36,388 nt of DNA, taken from NCBI GenBank assembly GCA_016302405.1, contig JAEDNR010000010.1:1-36388 (forward strand). Reading direction: 5' to 3'. Each line of letters opens with the position of its first letter. Positions within the stretch are counted from its first letter, which is position 1. Positions 22,249 to 29,917 of the stretch are shown piece after piece. Made by a program: the position numbers and the translations under genes. Source of the DNA: Oscillospiraceae bacterium. Its GTDB lineage: Bacteria > Bacillota > Clostridia > Oscillospirales > Oscillospiraceae. The notes under the pieces are model-generated. The model had not been told where the DNA came from, ran no database searches, and saw only the letters and a program-made list of their open reading frames with translations.

Positions 22249-23451
22249 ATGCCCCAGACGATCCAGGTGAATATGCTTGGCAAGTTTACCATCGCGCCGG
22301 AGGGTCAGGCCCCCGAAAAGGAACTGAGCTTCACCTGCCGTTCCCGCCGGATCTGGACACTGTTGGCTTACTTTATCATCCACCGTGACCGGGGAATCCC
22401 GCCCCAGGAGCTCATTGACCTGCTCTGGCCGGATGGTGAGGCTGACCTCATCACACTGCAAAACAATATCAGCCGGGCCCGTACCGCTTTGGGTACCCTG
22501 GGCCTGAGTAACAGTCAGCACCTGATTACCTGCCGGGACGGCCTGTACCGGTGGTCTCCCCAGGCTGAGACCGAAGTGGACGCGGACATTTTCCAGGAGC
22601 TTTATACAAAAGCCACCACCTGTCAGAATACCGACCAGGCTGTGAAGTATGCTCTGAAAGCCATAGAGCTTTATACGGGGGACTTTCTGCCCGAGGCCGC
22701 CATGGAGCCCTGGTGCGTCCATCTGAACGCCTATTTCCGCTCCATCTATCTGAAACTGTGCCGCAGCACCGTGGACTGGCTCATGGAGCTGGGACGGAAA
22801 GAAGAAGCCGCCCAGATCTGCACCCAGGTGGTTCGCCTGGACCCCATGGTGGAGGAATTCAGCGTCCTGCTGATGAAAATCGATACTCTGCTGGGGGAAT
22901 CCCGAAAAGCGCTGGACCACTACACCTACATCAAGGACCTGTACAAGCAGACCTTCAATGTCTCCGTCTCTCCGGAAATGGAAGCGGCTCATGCCGCCGC
23001 CATTCGTGCCCTGTACGGCAAAGAGCTGGGGCTGGAGGATGTACGCAGCTTTCTGAGTCAGGGAGGCCCTATCACCGGCGCGTTCCCCTGCGACAATATG
23101 GTGTTCCGGGGGATTGTCGGCCTGTGCCTGCGGGAGATCCGGCGCAGCGGCCAGCCTGCTCAGATCGCAATCCTGTCTCTGGATCCCCGGGGCCAGCTGC
23201 CGGAGGAACAGTCCGTCGATATGAAACGGCTGGAGCTTGCCATCACTGCCACCTTACGGGCCGGTGACCCCTTTACCAAGATCAGCGCCAACCAGTTCAT
23301 GACCCTCCTGTCCGGCGCCAATGCCGACGGAGCCGCCGCCGCCATGGCCCGCACCGCAAACCGCCTGCGCCGTTTCTATCCCAAAATCGCCGCCGGTTTT
23401 TCCTATCACCTGTACGATATGAAAGATCTGGATCCGGATACTCCCAGGTAG
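22249..23451 (+). CDS. BTAD/SARP-type transcriptional regulator
   Basis: This 400-residue protein is a DNA-binding regulator. Residues 1-100 form an OmpR-like winged helix (VNMLGKFTIAPEGQ, then RSRRIWTLLAYFIIHRDRGI, LIDLLWPDGE and LQNNISRARTALG). Residues 110-265 match the bacterial transcriptional activator domain of tetratricopeptide-like helices (AIELYTGDFLPE, VVRLDPMVEEFSVLLM). The last 130 residues look like a GGDEF-type fold that lost its signature: LRAGDPFTKISANQFMTLLS aligns with the region where LR..D...R.GGDEF..LL is expected. A c-di-GMP-related or pure dimerisation role for this tail is inference. ATG 22249 follows AAAAGGAGGGACGGAT. Targets are unknown. It is monocistronic, with a long leader containing repeat A and a strong terminator after it. 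Confidence 0.9.
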   Translation: MPQTIQVNMLGKFTIAPEGQAPEKELSFTCRSRRIWTLLAYFIIHRDRGIPPQELIDLLWPDGEADLITLQNNISRARTALGTLGLSNSQHLITCRDGLYRWSPQAETEVDADIFQELYTKATTCQNTDQAVKYALKAIELYTGDFLPEAAMEPWCVHLNAYFRSIYLKLCRSTVDWLMELGRKEEAAQICTQVVRLDPMVEEFSVLLMKIDTLLGESRKALDHYTYIKDLYKQTFNVSVSPEMEAAHAAAIRALYGKELGLEDVRSFLSQGGPITGAFPCDNMVFRGIVGLCLREIRRSGQPAQIAILSLDPRGQLPEEQSVDMKRLELAITATLRAGDPFTKISANQFMTLLSGANADGAAAAMARTANRLRRFYPKIAAGFSYHLYDMKDLDPDTPR

Positions 23452-23476
23452 AAACGGAAATGCATTTCTTAAAAAT

Positions 23477-23517
23477 ATCGGCGTGCCGCGCTTTTCCCCC
23501 GCGGTACGCCGATTTCA
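23477..23517 (+). terminator. Terminator of the BTAD regulator gene
   Basis: ATCGGCGTGCCGCG pairs with CGCGGTACGCCGAT (one mismatch), followed by TTCATTTT. Confidence 0.9.
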
Positions 23518-23551
23518 TTTTATGTACATTGGCTTTCCTCTGGAAACAGAT

Positions 23552-23763
23552 AAATTGGAATTTGGCGGACCGTCAGAACGTGTCATTCCGAACCAGTCCG
23601 CTTTCCTGGTGTGGGAATCTCCATCGAATTTTGGGCTATCTATCGTCATCCATTCGTAGGGGACGGGCTTCCCGTCCCCCGGAATTTGGGAACTTGTATG
23701 GGGCGGGACGGGAAACCCGTCCCCTACGGAGCCATTACGGTCAGCCCGCCAAATTCCAATTTT
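23552..23763 (-). repeat. Repeat A, copy 8 (chimeric)
   Basis: It has the AAATTGGAATTT and AAATTCCAATTT termini and one hairpin (tip CCAGTCCGCTTTCCTGG). The other hairpin arm is absent. In its place lies a 72-base unit of repeat B (23656-23727). Both outer flanks resemble the right arm of repeat A (GGCGG-CCGTC and its inverse). Confidence 0.88.
23656..23727. repeat. Repeat B palindrome inside repeat A copy 8
   Basis: GTAGGGGACGGG (23656-23667) and CCCGTCCCCTAC (23716-23727) are perfect 12-bp inverted arms. Each half also forms its own small hairpin (GACGGG-ctt-CCCGTC and GGACGGG-aaa-CCCGTCC). Confidence 0.85.
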
Positions 23764-23806
23764 TCGCATTGCGGCTTTAACCGGGATACACTTTTTGTTA
23801 CACCGC

Positions 23807-24787
23807 TTATTTCCCCAGCAGCAGTCCCAGAAGCTTGCTGTCGGTGAGGGCATCGGAACGGTAGGCACCGTCCAGAATGGCGTCCAGATTCTCCGGGTCG
23901 TTTTCGATCTCCTTGGACCACAGCTGGGCATTGCTCCGAAAATCCCCCGCCAGGCTCCCCACCAGCAGGGCTGACAGGGCAATAAACTTCACCCTTCCGT
24001 ACAGGTCCAGGTCGGACACCGCCTGAAGCCAGTACCGGCGCACAAGATACCGGGCCATAGGAATCACCTCCGGGGGCAGAGGCCGGCATGCGGCAGTATC
24101 CAGCAGCGCCCGCCACCGGGGTGTCAGAATCTCCAGCTCCCGGAAAAACCCGGCAACCTCCCGTATGTCCCCCGGCTCCGCTGCCGCCCGGGCTTCCTCC
24201 ATCCGGATTTCCCCGGCATCTCCACCGTCCAGGGCATTCTGCGCCCGCACCCCAAGCAGAAGAAGCTTTGCCAAAGCCTCTTCCGGCAGCGCCTCCCCAT
24301 CCAGAAGCGCCATGGCTTCTTCCCGGGAGGCAAGAAGCAGCGCCATAGCCTCCCGGTCATATTCCGCTTCGCTTCCGCCGGGGATTTCGGTTTCCACCCA
24401 TCCAACCTCATCCATGAATATCCATTTTGCCGCCTCCGGGCAGCTCATTTCCAGCATAAGCTCCTGAAAGCCACCGTAGTCATGCCGAAGCCTGGGAAAC
24501 TCCCGGCAGACCCGGCACAGCGCCGTTTCCCCCAACTCCGCCTGGATTCGGCACAGGCCGTCGGAACGCCACATGGGGCATTTCCCCTCCCGAAGGGTCA
24601 TAAAGGTTTCCCCGTCCTCGGTGCGCAGGACTTCCCGAAGGTCATCTCCCAGGGGGCCGGACAGGGAACGGTAACGCTCCGCGGTGTCTGCATCCACCTG
24701 GACCTCCCATTGGTGGCAGCAGCTGTCGGGGCACGCCCCGGCGGCACACCGGAATGAATCATAGTAATGGGGCTTGCGAATAACCAT
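23807..24787 (-). CDS. Flagellin lysine-N-methylase-like (FliB family) protein
   Basis: This 326-residue protein resembles FliB, which methylates lysines of flagellin and belongs to a family with conserved cysteines proposed to bind an Fe-S cluster. The opening MVIRKPHYYDSFRC is characteristic. The cysteines follow in the order CAAGACPDSCCHQW, CPMW, LCRIQ, ALCRVCREFPRL and MSCPEAAKW. The C-terminal half is helical without clear motifs. ATG 24787 follows GGGAGG by six bases. No flagellar gene lies nearby, so the substrate is unclear and may not be flagellin. A strong hairpin terminator (24824-24853) sits only 37 bases upstream, which leaves little room for its own promoter; expression may rely on read-through from the DivIVA-like gene. 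Confidence 0.82.
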   Translation of the reverse strand: MVIRKPHYYDSFRCAAGACPDSCCHQWEVQVDADTAERYRSLSGPLGDDLREVLRTEDGETFMTLREGKCPMWRSDGLCRIQAELGETALCRVCREFPRLRHDYGGFQELMLEMSCPEAAKWIFMDEVGWVETEIPGGSEAEYDREAMALLLASREEAMALLDGEALPEEALAKLLLLGVRAQNALDGGDAGEIRMEEARAAAEPGDIREVAGFFRELEILTPRWRALLDTAACRPLPPEVIPMARYLVRRYWLQAVSDLDLYGRVKFIALSALLVGSLAGDFRSNAQLWSKEIENDPENLDAILDGAYRSDALTDSKLLGLLLGK

Positions 24788-24823
24788 ATGGGTCCTCCCT
24801 TTCGTAAAAATCCACCTGGAAAA

Positions 24824-24853
24824 ATGCCGCTGCCGAAAACCCGGCAGCGGCAT
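24824..24853. terminator. Terminator of the DivIVA-like gene
   Basis: ATGCCGCTGCCG and CGGCAGCGGCAT are perfect 12-bp arms, followed by TTTTTCC on minus and CTTTTG on plus. It lies between the DivIVA-like and FliB-like genes, which read in the same direction. Confidence 0.92.
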
Positions 24854-24882
24854 CTTTTGAAATATCAACCGGGGGCCCCGTA

Positions 24883-25467
24883 TCAGTCCTCCCGGGGCTT
24901 CAGGCTGTACAGTCCCGCGGCGGCATCGGAAAGGGCCTGCTTGCTGCAGCTGACCGCCTCCCGGAGAAGATCCAGTTGGGACATCACATGGTCGGATATC
25001 GCCGAAACCTGCACCGCCGCCTCGTCCACCTTGGCGGTGGCGTCCGCCAGAACGCCGTTGGTCTGCCGGTACACCTGCTCCGCCCGCTCCCGGGCCATCC
25101 GCTCGGTGCGCTCCGCCCGGCGGTAAGCCTCCAGCTCCTGATCCGCCTGATGCTGGACGGTCACCCGTTCCGCTCTTGACTGGTCCAGTTCTTTTTCCAG
25201 CTGGGAAACCTTCTGGGAAAGTGTCTCCCGCTCCTGCTCACTTTCCGCCAGCTTCTCTTCCAATTCCCCGATACGCCGGGTCATTTCCTCTGCGGCGGCG
25301 GGGTCCGTCTCCGGCTGCTCCTCCAGCTTCCTGCGCAGAAACGCGACCTCGTTGTTCAGCTGATCCAGCTGAGAGGCGTGCTTTGCGTTCAGATATTCCA
25401 AATAATGAACCACATCCTCCCGGTTAAATCCGTTGAACGCGGAACGAAAGCTCTGGGGTGTTGCCAT
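24883..25467 (-). CDS. DivIVA-domain coiled-coil protein
   Basis: This 194-residue cytoplasmic protein begins with a short DivIVA-like segment (FRSAFNGFNREDVVHYLEYLN, residues 7-27). A long coiled coil then covers about residues 35-145, rich in Glu, Arg, Gln and Leu, followed by a short helical tail. DivIVA proteins sense membrane curvature and recruit division or wall factors to poles and septa (family knowledge). The N-terminal lipid-binding part is reduced here, so the precise role is unsure. ATG 25467 follows AAGGAGGAACCCCT. It has its own promoter, divergent from the GNAT operon, and is followed by a strong terminator. Confidence 0.85.
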   Translation of the reverse strand: MATPQSFRSAFNGFNREDVVHYLEYLNAKHASQLDQLNNEVAFLRRKLEEQPETDPAAAEEMTRRIGELEEKLAESEQERETLSQKVSQLEKELDQSRAERVTVQHQADQELEAYRRAERTERMARERAEQVYRQTNGVLADATAKVDEAAVQVSAISDHVMSQLDLLREAVSCSKQALSDAAAGLYSLKPRED

Positions 25468-25517
25468 AGGGGTTCCTCCTTATGGTTTCCGCCGCGCGGA
25501 AAGCCAACTTTTTTCGT

Positions 25518-25546
25518 ATTATACCACAGGCGTTCCGGGAAAACAA
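25518..25546 (-). promoter_or_regulatory. Promoter for the DivIVA-like gene
   Basis: TTGTTT (25541-25546) and a perfect TATAAT (25518-25523) on the minus strand are 17 bases apart. Confidence 0.75.
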
Positions 25547-25608
25547 CCTTGTATTTCCCTTGCGTGACAAAATTCTTTTCTTTTTCCCCGGTTTTCCCGG
25601 AAGAACTC

Positions 25609-25637
25609 TTGACGAACCGGATTTTCCAGTATATATT
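25609..25637 (+). promoter_or_regulatory. Promoter for the GNAT operon
   Basis: TTGACG (25609-25614) and TATATT (25632-25637) are 17 bases apart, about 50 bases before the GNAT start. Confidence 0.75.
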
Positions 25638-25688
25638 GCAGGCAGGCCCCCGCGTCTGCCCTCAAATCCAACAGGAGGAACCGCCGAG

Positions 25689-26435
25689 ATGGTATATACA
25701 TTGACCGACCCCGAAAAGGTTCGCCCGCTCTTCGGAAGCTGGGAGGAAACCATGATAATCTCCTGCCTGCAGCGGGTCATGGGAACCCTGTACGTTACCG
25801 ACACCGGGCATCCCAAATCCGTCATGGCGGTGCTGGGAGACTTCGCTTTCTTCGCAGGTCGGCCCTGCCGGGAGCTGGTGGAGAGCAAGCGGCCAGGCTT
25901 TCTGATCCTGGTCCCACAGGATGAAGCCTGGGCACATATGATCGAAGCGTGTTTCCCGGGCCGCTGCCGCAGAGTGACACGCTACGCCATCCGAAAGGAC
26001 ACGGTTTTTGACCGGGACCGTCTTCGCTCGCTCAAAAGCCGTCTTCCGGAGGGCTGTTTGCTGCAAAGGATCGACAGCACGCTGTATGACCAATGCATGG
26101 AAAACGCCTGGTCCCGGGATCTTGTCTCCGTTTTCCCCTCCAGGGAAGCGTTTCTGCGGGACGGCCTGGGCATGGCAGTTACCGTAAACGGCCGGATCGT
26201 CTCCGGTGCTTCCTCCTATACCCGCTACCGGGAGGGCATCGAAGTGGAGGTGGATACCCGCCGGGATTACCGGCGCAGATCTCTGGCCACAGTCTGCTCC
26301 GCGGCGCTGATCCTTAGCTGTCTGGACTTAGGGCTGTATCCCAGCTGGGATGCCCAGAATCTATGGTCCGTCTGTCTGGCCGAAAAGCTGGGCTATACCT
26401 TTTCCCACGAATATCCCGTGTACGAGGTGGAATAG
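25689..26435 (+). CDS. GNAT-family acetyltransferase
   Basis: This 248-residue protein fits the GNAT_acetyltran type common in Firmicutes. It has an N-terminal domain of about 120 residues, then the acetyl-CoA-binding fold. The latter shows VNGRIVSGASSYTRYREGIEVEVDT, the pyrophosphate-loop equivalent YRRRSLATVCSAALILSCL near residues 195-213, and PSWDAQNLWSVCLAEKLGY near residue 220. The usual RxxGxA loop has Ser in place of Gly (RRRSLA). The substrate is unknown. ATG 25689 follows AGGAGG by ten bases. An acylphosphatase gene follows by about 30 bases and an acyltransferase gene after that, so the three may form an operon from the promoter at 25609. Confidence 0.87.
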   Translation: MVYTLTDPEKVRPLFGSWEETMIISCLQRVMGTLYVTDTGHPKSVMAVLGDFAFFAGRPCRELVESKRPGFLILVPQDEAWAHMIEACFPGRCRRVTRYAIRKDTVFDRDRLRSLKSRLPEGCLLQRIDSTLYDQCMENAWSRDLVSVFPSREAFLRDGLGMAVTVNGRIVSGASSYTRYREGIEVEVDTRRDYRRRSLATVCSAALILSCLDLGLYPSWDAQNLWSVCLAEKLGYTFSHEYPVYEVE

Positions 26436-26464
26436 CCGGAACCCCGGAAAAAGGAGCTTATTCA

Positions 26465-26791
26465 ATGTTTGATTTTTTGAAAACAAAGCGGGAGCCTCCC
26501 GTTTTGCCCGTCGGAACGGTACGCAGGCATTACCGCATCTACGGCAGGGTGCAGGGCGTCGGTTTCCGGTACCGGGCCAAATATGCCGCCCAGTCCCTGA
26601 ACCTCACCGGCTGGGTGGAAAACGAAACCGACGGCAGTGTGAAAATGGAGGTTCAGGGCCAGCCCGAGCAGATCGATCAAATGTTCCCCCTTATCCTCCG
26701 GGGCGGCTATGTCCATATCACGGACATGCGTGTCCGGGAGATTTCCGTCGATCCCTGGGAGAAAACCTTCGGCATTCTGGACTATTACTGA
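26465..26791 (+). CDS. Acylphosphatase
   Basis: This 108-residue enzyme hydrolyses acyl phosphates to carboxylate and phosphate. The family signature is complete: GRVQGVGFRYRAKYAAQSL with the catalytic Arg (in VGFR), then GWVENETDGSVKMEVQG with the catalytic Asn. The family is usually about 90 residues; here the N-terminus carries roughly 20 extra residues (MFDFLKTKREPPVLPVG) before the first strand. ATG 26465 follows AAGGAG by eight bases. It is the second gene of the GNAT cluster. No signal peptide is present, so it acts in the cytoplasm. Confidence 0.95.
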   Translation: MFDFLKTKREPPVLPVGTVRRHYRIYGRVQGVGFRYRAKYAAQSLNLTGWVENETDGSVKMEVQGQPEQIDQMFPLILRGGYVHITDMRVREISVDPWEKTFGILDYY

Positions 26792-26847
26792 CCCAGGCCG
26801 GGGTTTCCGGCATAGAAAGCATTACTTTGCATAAGGAGCATCCAGGT

Positions 26848-27924
26848 ATGGAAAAAGGAGCCTGCTCAAGCGGCACAAAGGAAAGGCAGTCCAATATTGA
26901 ACTGCTGAGAATCGTCGTGATTATCGGTGTCATCATTCTCCATTATAACGGAGAATACGCTTTCGATGTTGTAGCGCAAACCGGTATCAACTGGTGGATC
27001 CTCTGCTCATTAGAATCGGTTTTTATTTGCGCGGTAAATGTTTTTGTTCTGATCACCGGGTACTTCCTATCCTGTACGGAAAAGCGGAATCTATGGAAAG
27101 CCATTGAATTGGTAGTCCAGGTCATTCTTTTCTCTTCCCTGCGTTACCTGCTGGACGCTGCCCTTTTCGGAGGCGCGTTCCGTTTCCGTGGGTTGATTAT
27201 GGCAATGATCCCAAACGACTATTTTGTGACCCTTTACATCGTGCTTTACCTCATCTCTCCGTATATCAATATGGTCTTTGACCGATTAACACAAGCGCAA
27301 ATGCGGAAAATGGTATTTCTTCTGTTTCTTCTGTTTTCCGCTTACCCCAATTTTGTTGATATTTTCCAAATTGTCACCCGCAGATCATGGAATGAGATGA
27401 GCTCGATCAGCATGTTCGGCAGTCTTGGCGGATATTCCATTGTGAATTTTGTTCTGATGTATTCGATCGGCGCATACCTCCGAAGAGGAAAGTGTGCATT
27501 GTGTCAGTGGAAAACATGCCAACTGCTTCTGCTCTGGCTGGTATGTGTAATCGGTCTGATTGTATGGAATTACAGCACAGTGTCATCCTGTGCCTGGCAC
27601 TATTGTAATCCGCTGGTGATCATCAGCGCAGTATGCGCATTTCTGCTGTTCAAACGCATCCAGATTGGAAGCTGCAGGATAATCAATACTCTGGCGCAAG
27701 GAGTATTCAGTGTGTACCTTTTCCACTTTTTCTTTCTGCCCCATATTGGGATTGAAGAATTTGCTGTAGGAAATCCCTTTATTCTACTTGCGCATATTTT
27801 CCTTTCCGCCATTGGAATATACGGGTTATGCTGGTGCGTCTACTGGGTATATACAAAGATTACCAAGCCTTTGTTTCGCAGACTGTCCGCACAACTGGAT
27901 CTGAACATTGACTACTTGAAGTGA
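26848..27924 (+). CDS. Membrane acyltransferase (acyltransferase-3 family)
   Basis: This 358-residue integral membrane protein has about ten predicted helices and the family opening NIELLRIVVIIGVIILHY, with the Arg and His typical of O-acyltransferases. Members acetylate or acylate surface polysaccharides, peptidoglycan or antibiotics (family knowledge); the substrate is unknown here. ATG 26848 follows AAGGAG by nine bases; an upstream ATG overlaps that site. The gene is visibly richer in A and T than its neighbours and uses more AT-ending codons, which suggests recent transfer. A 19-bp perfect hairpin follows the stop, then repeat A copy 9. Confidence 0.9.
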   Translation: MEKGACSSGTKERQSNIELLRIVVIIGVIILHYNGEYAFDVVAQTGINWWILCSLESVFICAVNVFVLITGYFLSCTEKRNLWKAIELVVQVILFSSLRYLLDAALFGGAFRFRGLIMAMIPNDYFVTLYIVLYLISPYINMVFDRLTQAQMRKMVFLLFLLFSAYPNFVDIFQIVTRRSWNEMSSISMFGSLGGYSIVNFVLMYSIGAYLRRGKCALCQWKTCQLLLLWLVCVIGLIVWNYSTVSSCAWHYCNPLVIISAVCAFLLFKRIQIGSCRIINTLAQGVFSVYLFHFFFLPHIGIEEFAVGNPFILLAHIFLSAIGIYGLCWCVYWVYTKITKPLFRRLSAQLDLNIDYLK

Positions 27925-27947
27925 GCAGATTTCAGCAGTCAGCAAAT

Positions 27948-27988
27948 TCCGGCAGGGAAAGCACAGCGTCTGTGCTTTCCCTGCCGGA
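27948..27988 (+). terminator. Long hairpin after the acyltransferase gene
   Basis: A perfect 19-bp stem (TCCGGCAGGGAAAGCACAG and its complement) with a three-base loop is followed by TTAATCTATT. It is very stable, though the T-run is weak. Confidence 0.8.
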
Positions 27989-28025
27989 TTAATCTATTGC
28001 ATGTCTGTTTTACTCAGCAAGTACA

Positions 28026-28273
28026 CAAATTGGAATTTGACGAGTTATCGAATTCCCTGTCATTGCGAACCAGTCCGCTTTCCTGGTGTGGCAATCCCCT
28101 GGTTAGAAGTGCTACTTTTCGTAGATGAATTCCGGGAAACGGCACAAAAAGGACAGTCTGTATGACGATAGGCCGCACGGAATTCGATGGAGATTCCCAC
28201 TGAAGCCGGCGCACTGGTTCTTAAATGACAATGTTGTACGACGCCCTGGCTTCCCTCTGCAAATTCCACTTTG
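28026..28273 (+). repeat. Repeat A, copy 9
   Basis: The element runs from CAAATTGGAATTTG to AAATTCCACTTTG in plus orientation. The left tip is CCAGTCCGCTTTCCTGG. The right hairpin is damaged: CCCACTGAAGCCGGCGCACTGG has lost the left half of its stem. Confidence 0.92.
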
Positions 28274-28332
28274 TCTGGATGTTGAGAAAAGCTGATAATT
28301 AAAATTCATTATATATCTTTCCCGGGCATTCG

Positions 28333-28455
28333 TCAACCTTCCGCAAAAAACAGCACGCCCTCCTGGCCGTCCAATCCGATTCTCCCATATCCCGCTCCCC
28401 CAAGGCGCCGGAAACGGCAGTCAAACAGCCCCGGATCGTACTCCGGGGCTGCCAT
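28333..28455 (-). other. 40-codon frame, possible gene remnant
   Basis: The frame begins MAAPEYDPGLFDCRF and ends GQEGVLFFAEG. It has coding-like codon choice but no ribosome-binding site. It overlaps the terminator hairpin of the preceding minus-strand gene (28426-28451). It could be the leftover of a longer gene or chance. I do not recognise the sequence. Confidence 0.25.
28426..28451 (-). terminator. Terminator of the membrane-anchored hydrolase-like gene
   Basis: CAGCCCCGG and CCGGGGCTG form a 9-bp stem, followed on the minus strand by TTTG, about ten bases after the stop codon at 28463. Confidence 0.7.
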
Positions 28456-28462
28456 GCCAAGC

Positions 28463-29116
28463 TTATTTAACTGTCTTCTCGTTCCACTTCTGATTTCCTT
28501 TTGCTGTAAACTGATCCCGGATTGTCACAGAACCGTCGTCATTCAGCACAAGCCACAGCATGTCATTGTCCAGTGGCCGCAGGCCGCCGTTTTCAACGGT
28601 TTCCAGCACCTCCTTGGCAATCTCATACGTACTGGCAGAATAGACCGTGTTCTCGTCATACCCCTGCCACTGATTCGGGCGGGCAATTTCCTCCAGCAGG
28701 CTCTGTCCGTAGCCATTGGCCCGGTCCTCGGAACGGTTCACCGCCACCCACATGATGATGGTTTTCACATTATCCGACCGCCCCGCACCGACGCTGTCCG
28801 CCAGCCTTGCCAAAGCCTCCGCTTCCGGAATGACCGGCTCCGTGGGGGGTGTGGTTTCGGTGGAGGGCTGGACCTCCACAGTCTCCACGGGGATCTCCTG
28901 CGCCTCCTGCTTCTTACCCCTTCCCGGAAGGACCAGGGCCAAGATGAGCAGCAGCAGGATCAGCGGCGACCACAGCCGTACATCATAGTACCAGCGCACA
29001 TCCTCACCGATCCTGGTGAGAAATTCAGGAACATGGATGCGTACTTTGGCAGTGGGTTTTCTCCGCGTTCTTCTTTCGGGAATTGCCTGTGGTTCTTCAT
29101 TCTGCAATTGATCCAT
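28463..29116 (-). CDS. Membrane-anchored protein, possible cell-wall hydrolase
   Basis: This 217-residue protein has a basic cytoplasmic N-terminus (ERRTRRKPTAKV), one membrane helix near residues 50-66 (WSPLILLLLILALVLPG) and a Thr/Pro/Glu-rich linker. A globular C-terminal domain of about 120 residues lies outside. That domain (LARLADSVGAGRSDNV, then IIMWVAVNRSEDRANGYGQSLLEEI, then RPNQWQGYDENTVY) loosely resembles the SleB-type Hydrolase_2 fold that cleaves peptidoglycan, but an expected catalytic Glu near the start of the domain is not obvious. ATG 29116 follows AAAGGAGAGAATATC. The function is therefore tentative; a non-catalytic wall-binding role is possible. It is followed by a terminator and preceded by a long AT-rich leader. 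Confidence 0.72.
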   Translation of the reverse strand: MDQLQNEEPQAIPERRTRRKPTAKVRIHVPEFLTRIGEDVRWYYDVRLWSPLILLLLILALVLPGRGKKQEAQEIPVETVEVQPSTETTPPTEPVIPEAEALARLADSVGAGRSDNVKTIIMWVAVNRSEDRANGYGQSLLEEIARPNQWQGYDENTVYSASTYEIAKEVLETVENGGLRPLDNDMLWLVLNDDGSVTIRDQFTAKGNQKWNEKTVK

Positions 29117-29754
29117 GATATTCTCTCCTTTGTTTACAGATAGTTTCCTGTGAATGGCTCGCATTCGCAGTATATGATCAAAGTGCCGCGCCTGGTCCTC
29201 CGTGGGACAGAAAGCGCTGACGCACATGAAAACCCATGAGCGGTATATTGAGCCCTATCCCTGCACATGATAGCGTGCGGGGATATTGTGCGCTTTGTAT
29301 ACAGGATCCGTCGGAAAAGCACACATTTCATTTTCCATTATAACGCGCCATGTGTGAAAAGAATGTCGAATCTTCCGGAATGGATTGTCTTCATGCCTGA
29401 ATATTTCCTTTCCGCTTCCATAGATCCTCCCCTTGAAAAGCGGCACATCCGGGGATGCATTATCACTAGAAAATATTATAACATATCCGCCTCAAAAAAG
29501 CTAGTTTTTTCCGAAAAAATATTAATTATGTAAACTTTTCTTAGCGTTATGTTAACGAAACCCCCAAAATATTCACACGCAATGCATACTTCATTCCACA
29601 ATGGATGCATAAAAAGGCGGGAAGCCGTCTCTTGCGGGTCTTTCCCGGACCGCAAATCCCCGTCCGAGCCTTCCCGGCATCCGATTTTCAGACGCGATGC
29701 GGAAATACCGGTTTCTATCAAAATCCACAAAACTCTGCCGGGAATAGAAAACCA
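29117..29754. other. Gene-poor AT-rich stretch upstream of 28463
   Basis: I see no solid gene here. On the minus strand an extended -10 box (TG-T-TATAAT, 29475-29480) could start a long leader. A 27-codon frame at 29338-29421 (MEAERKYSGMKTIHSGRF...) has a good GGGGAGGATCT ribosome-binding site and ends just as a second TATAAT (29337-29342, minus) begins. It may be a leader peptide or the stub of a lost gene. The rest of the stretch shows no motif I can name. Confidence 0.3.
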
Positions 29755-29917
29755 GGGAACCTCTGAATAATTCGTCTGCGGCTGATCGGCGAATCTTTTG
29801 TTCCAGACCTGCAGTTTGAAAAGCGGGAAATACATACAGTATTCCTCCACTTTTCAAACTTTCGGCTGAAGCAAAATCTTCTGCCGTCAGCGCCAAACGA
29901 ATTAATCAGAGCTTCCC
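29755..29917. mobile_element. 163-bp foldback MITE
   Basis: The ends GGGAACCTCTGAATAATTCG (29755-29774) and CGAATTAATCAGAGCTTCCC (29898-29917) are inverted repeats matching at 18 of 20 positions. The inverted similarity continues inward on both sides for roughly 75 bases, ending at TTTGAAAAG / CTTTTCAAA-like arms around a short centre. The whole unit is thus one long imperfect hairpin with no coding capacity, the form of a miniature inverted-repeat transposable element. The flanks CCAG and CTAG may be an imperfect 4-bp target duplication. Confidence 0.75.

Noticed and set aside
28014..28336. Overlapping short minus-strand frames around 28.0-28.3 kb
   Set aside because: They are translations of repeat A copy 9 in several frames.
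29476..29850. 124-codon frame on the minus strand (MEEYCMYFPLFKLQVW...)
   Set aside because: It begins inside the foldback MITE and runs through AT-rich intergenic DNA without recognisable motifs. Its apparent ribosome-binding site belongs to the element.
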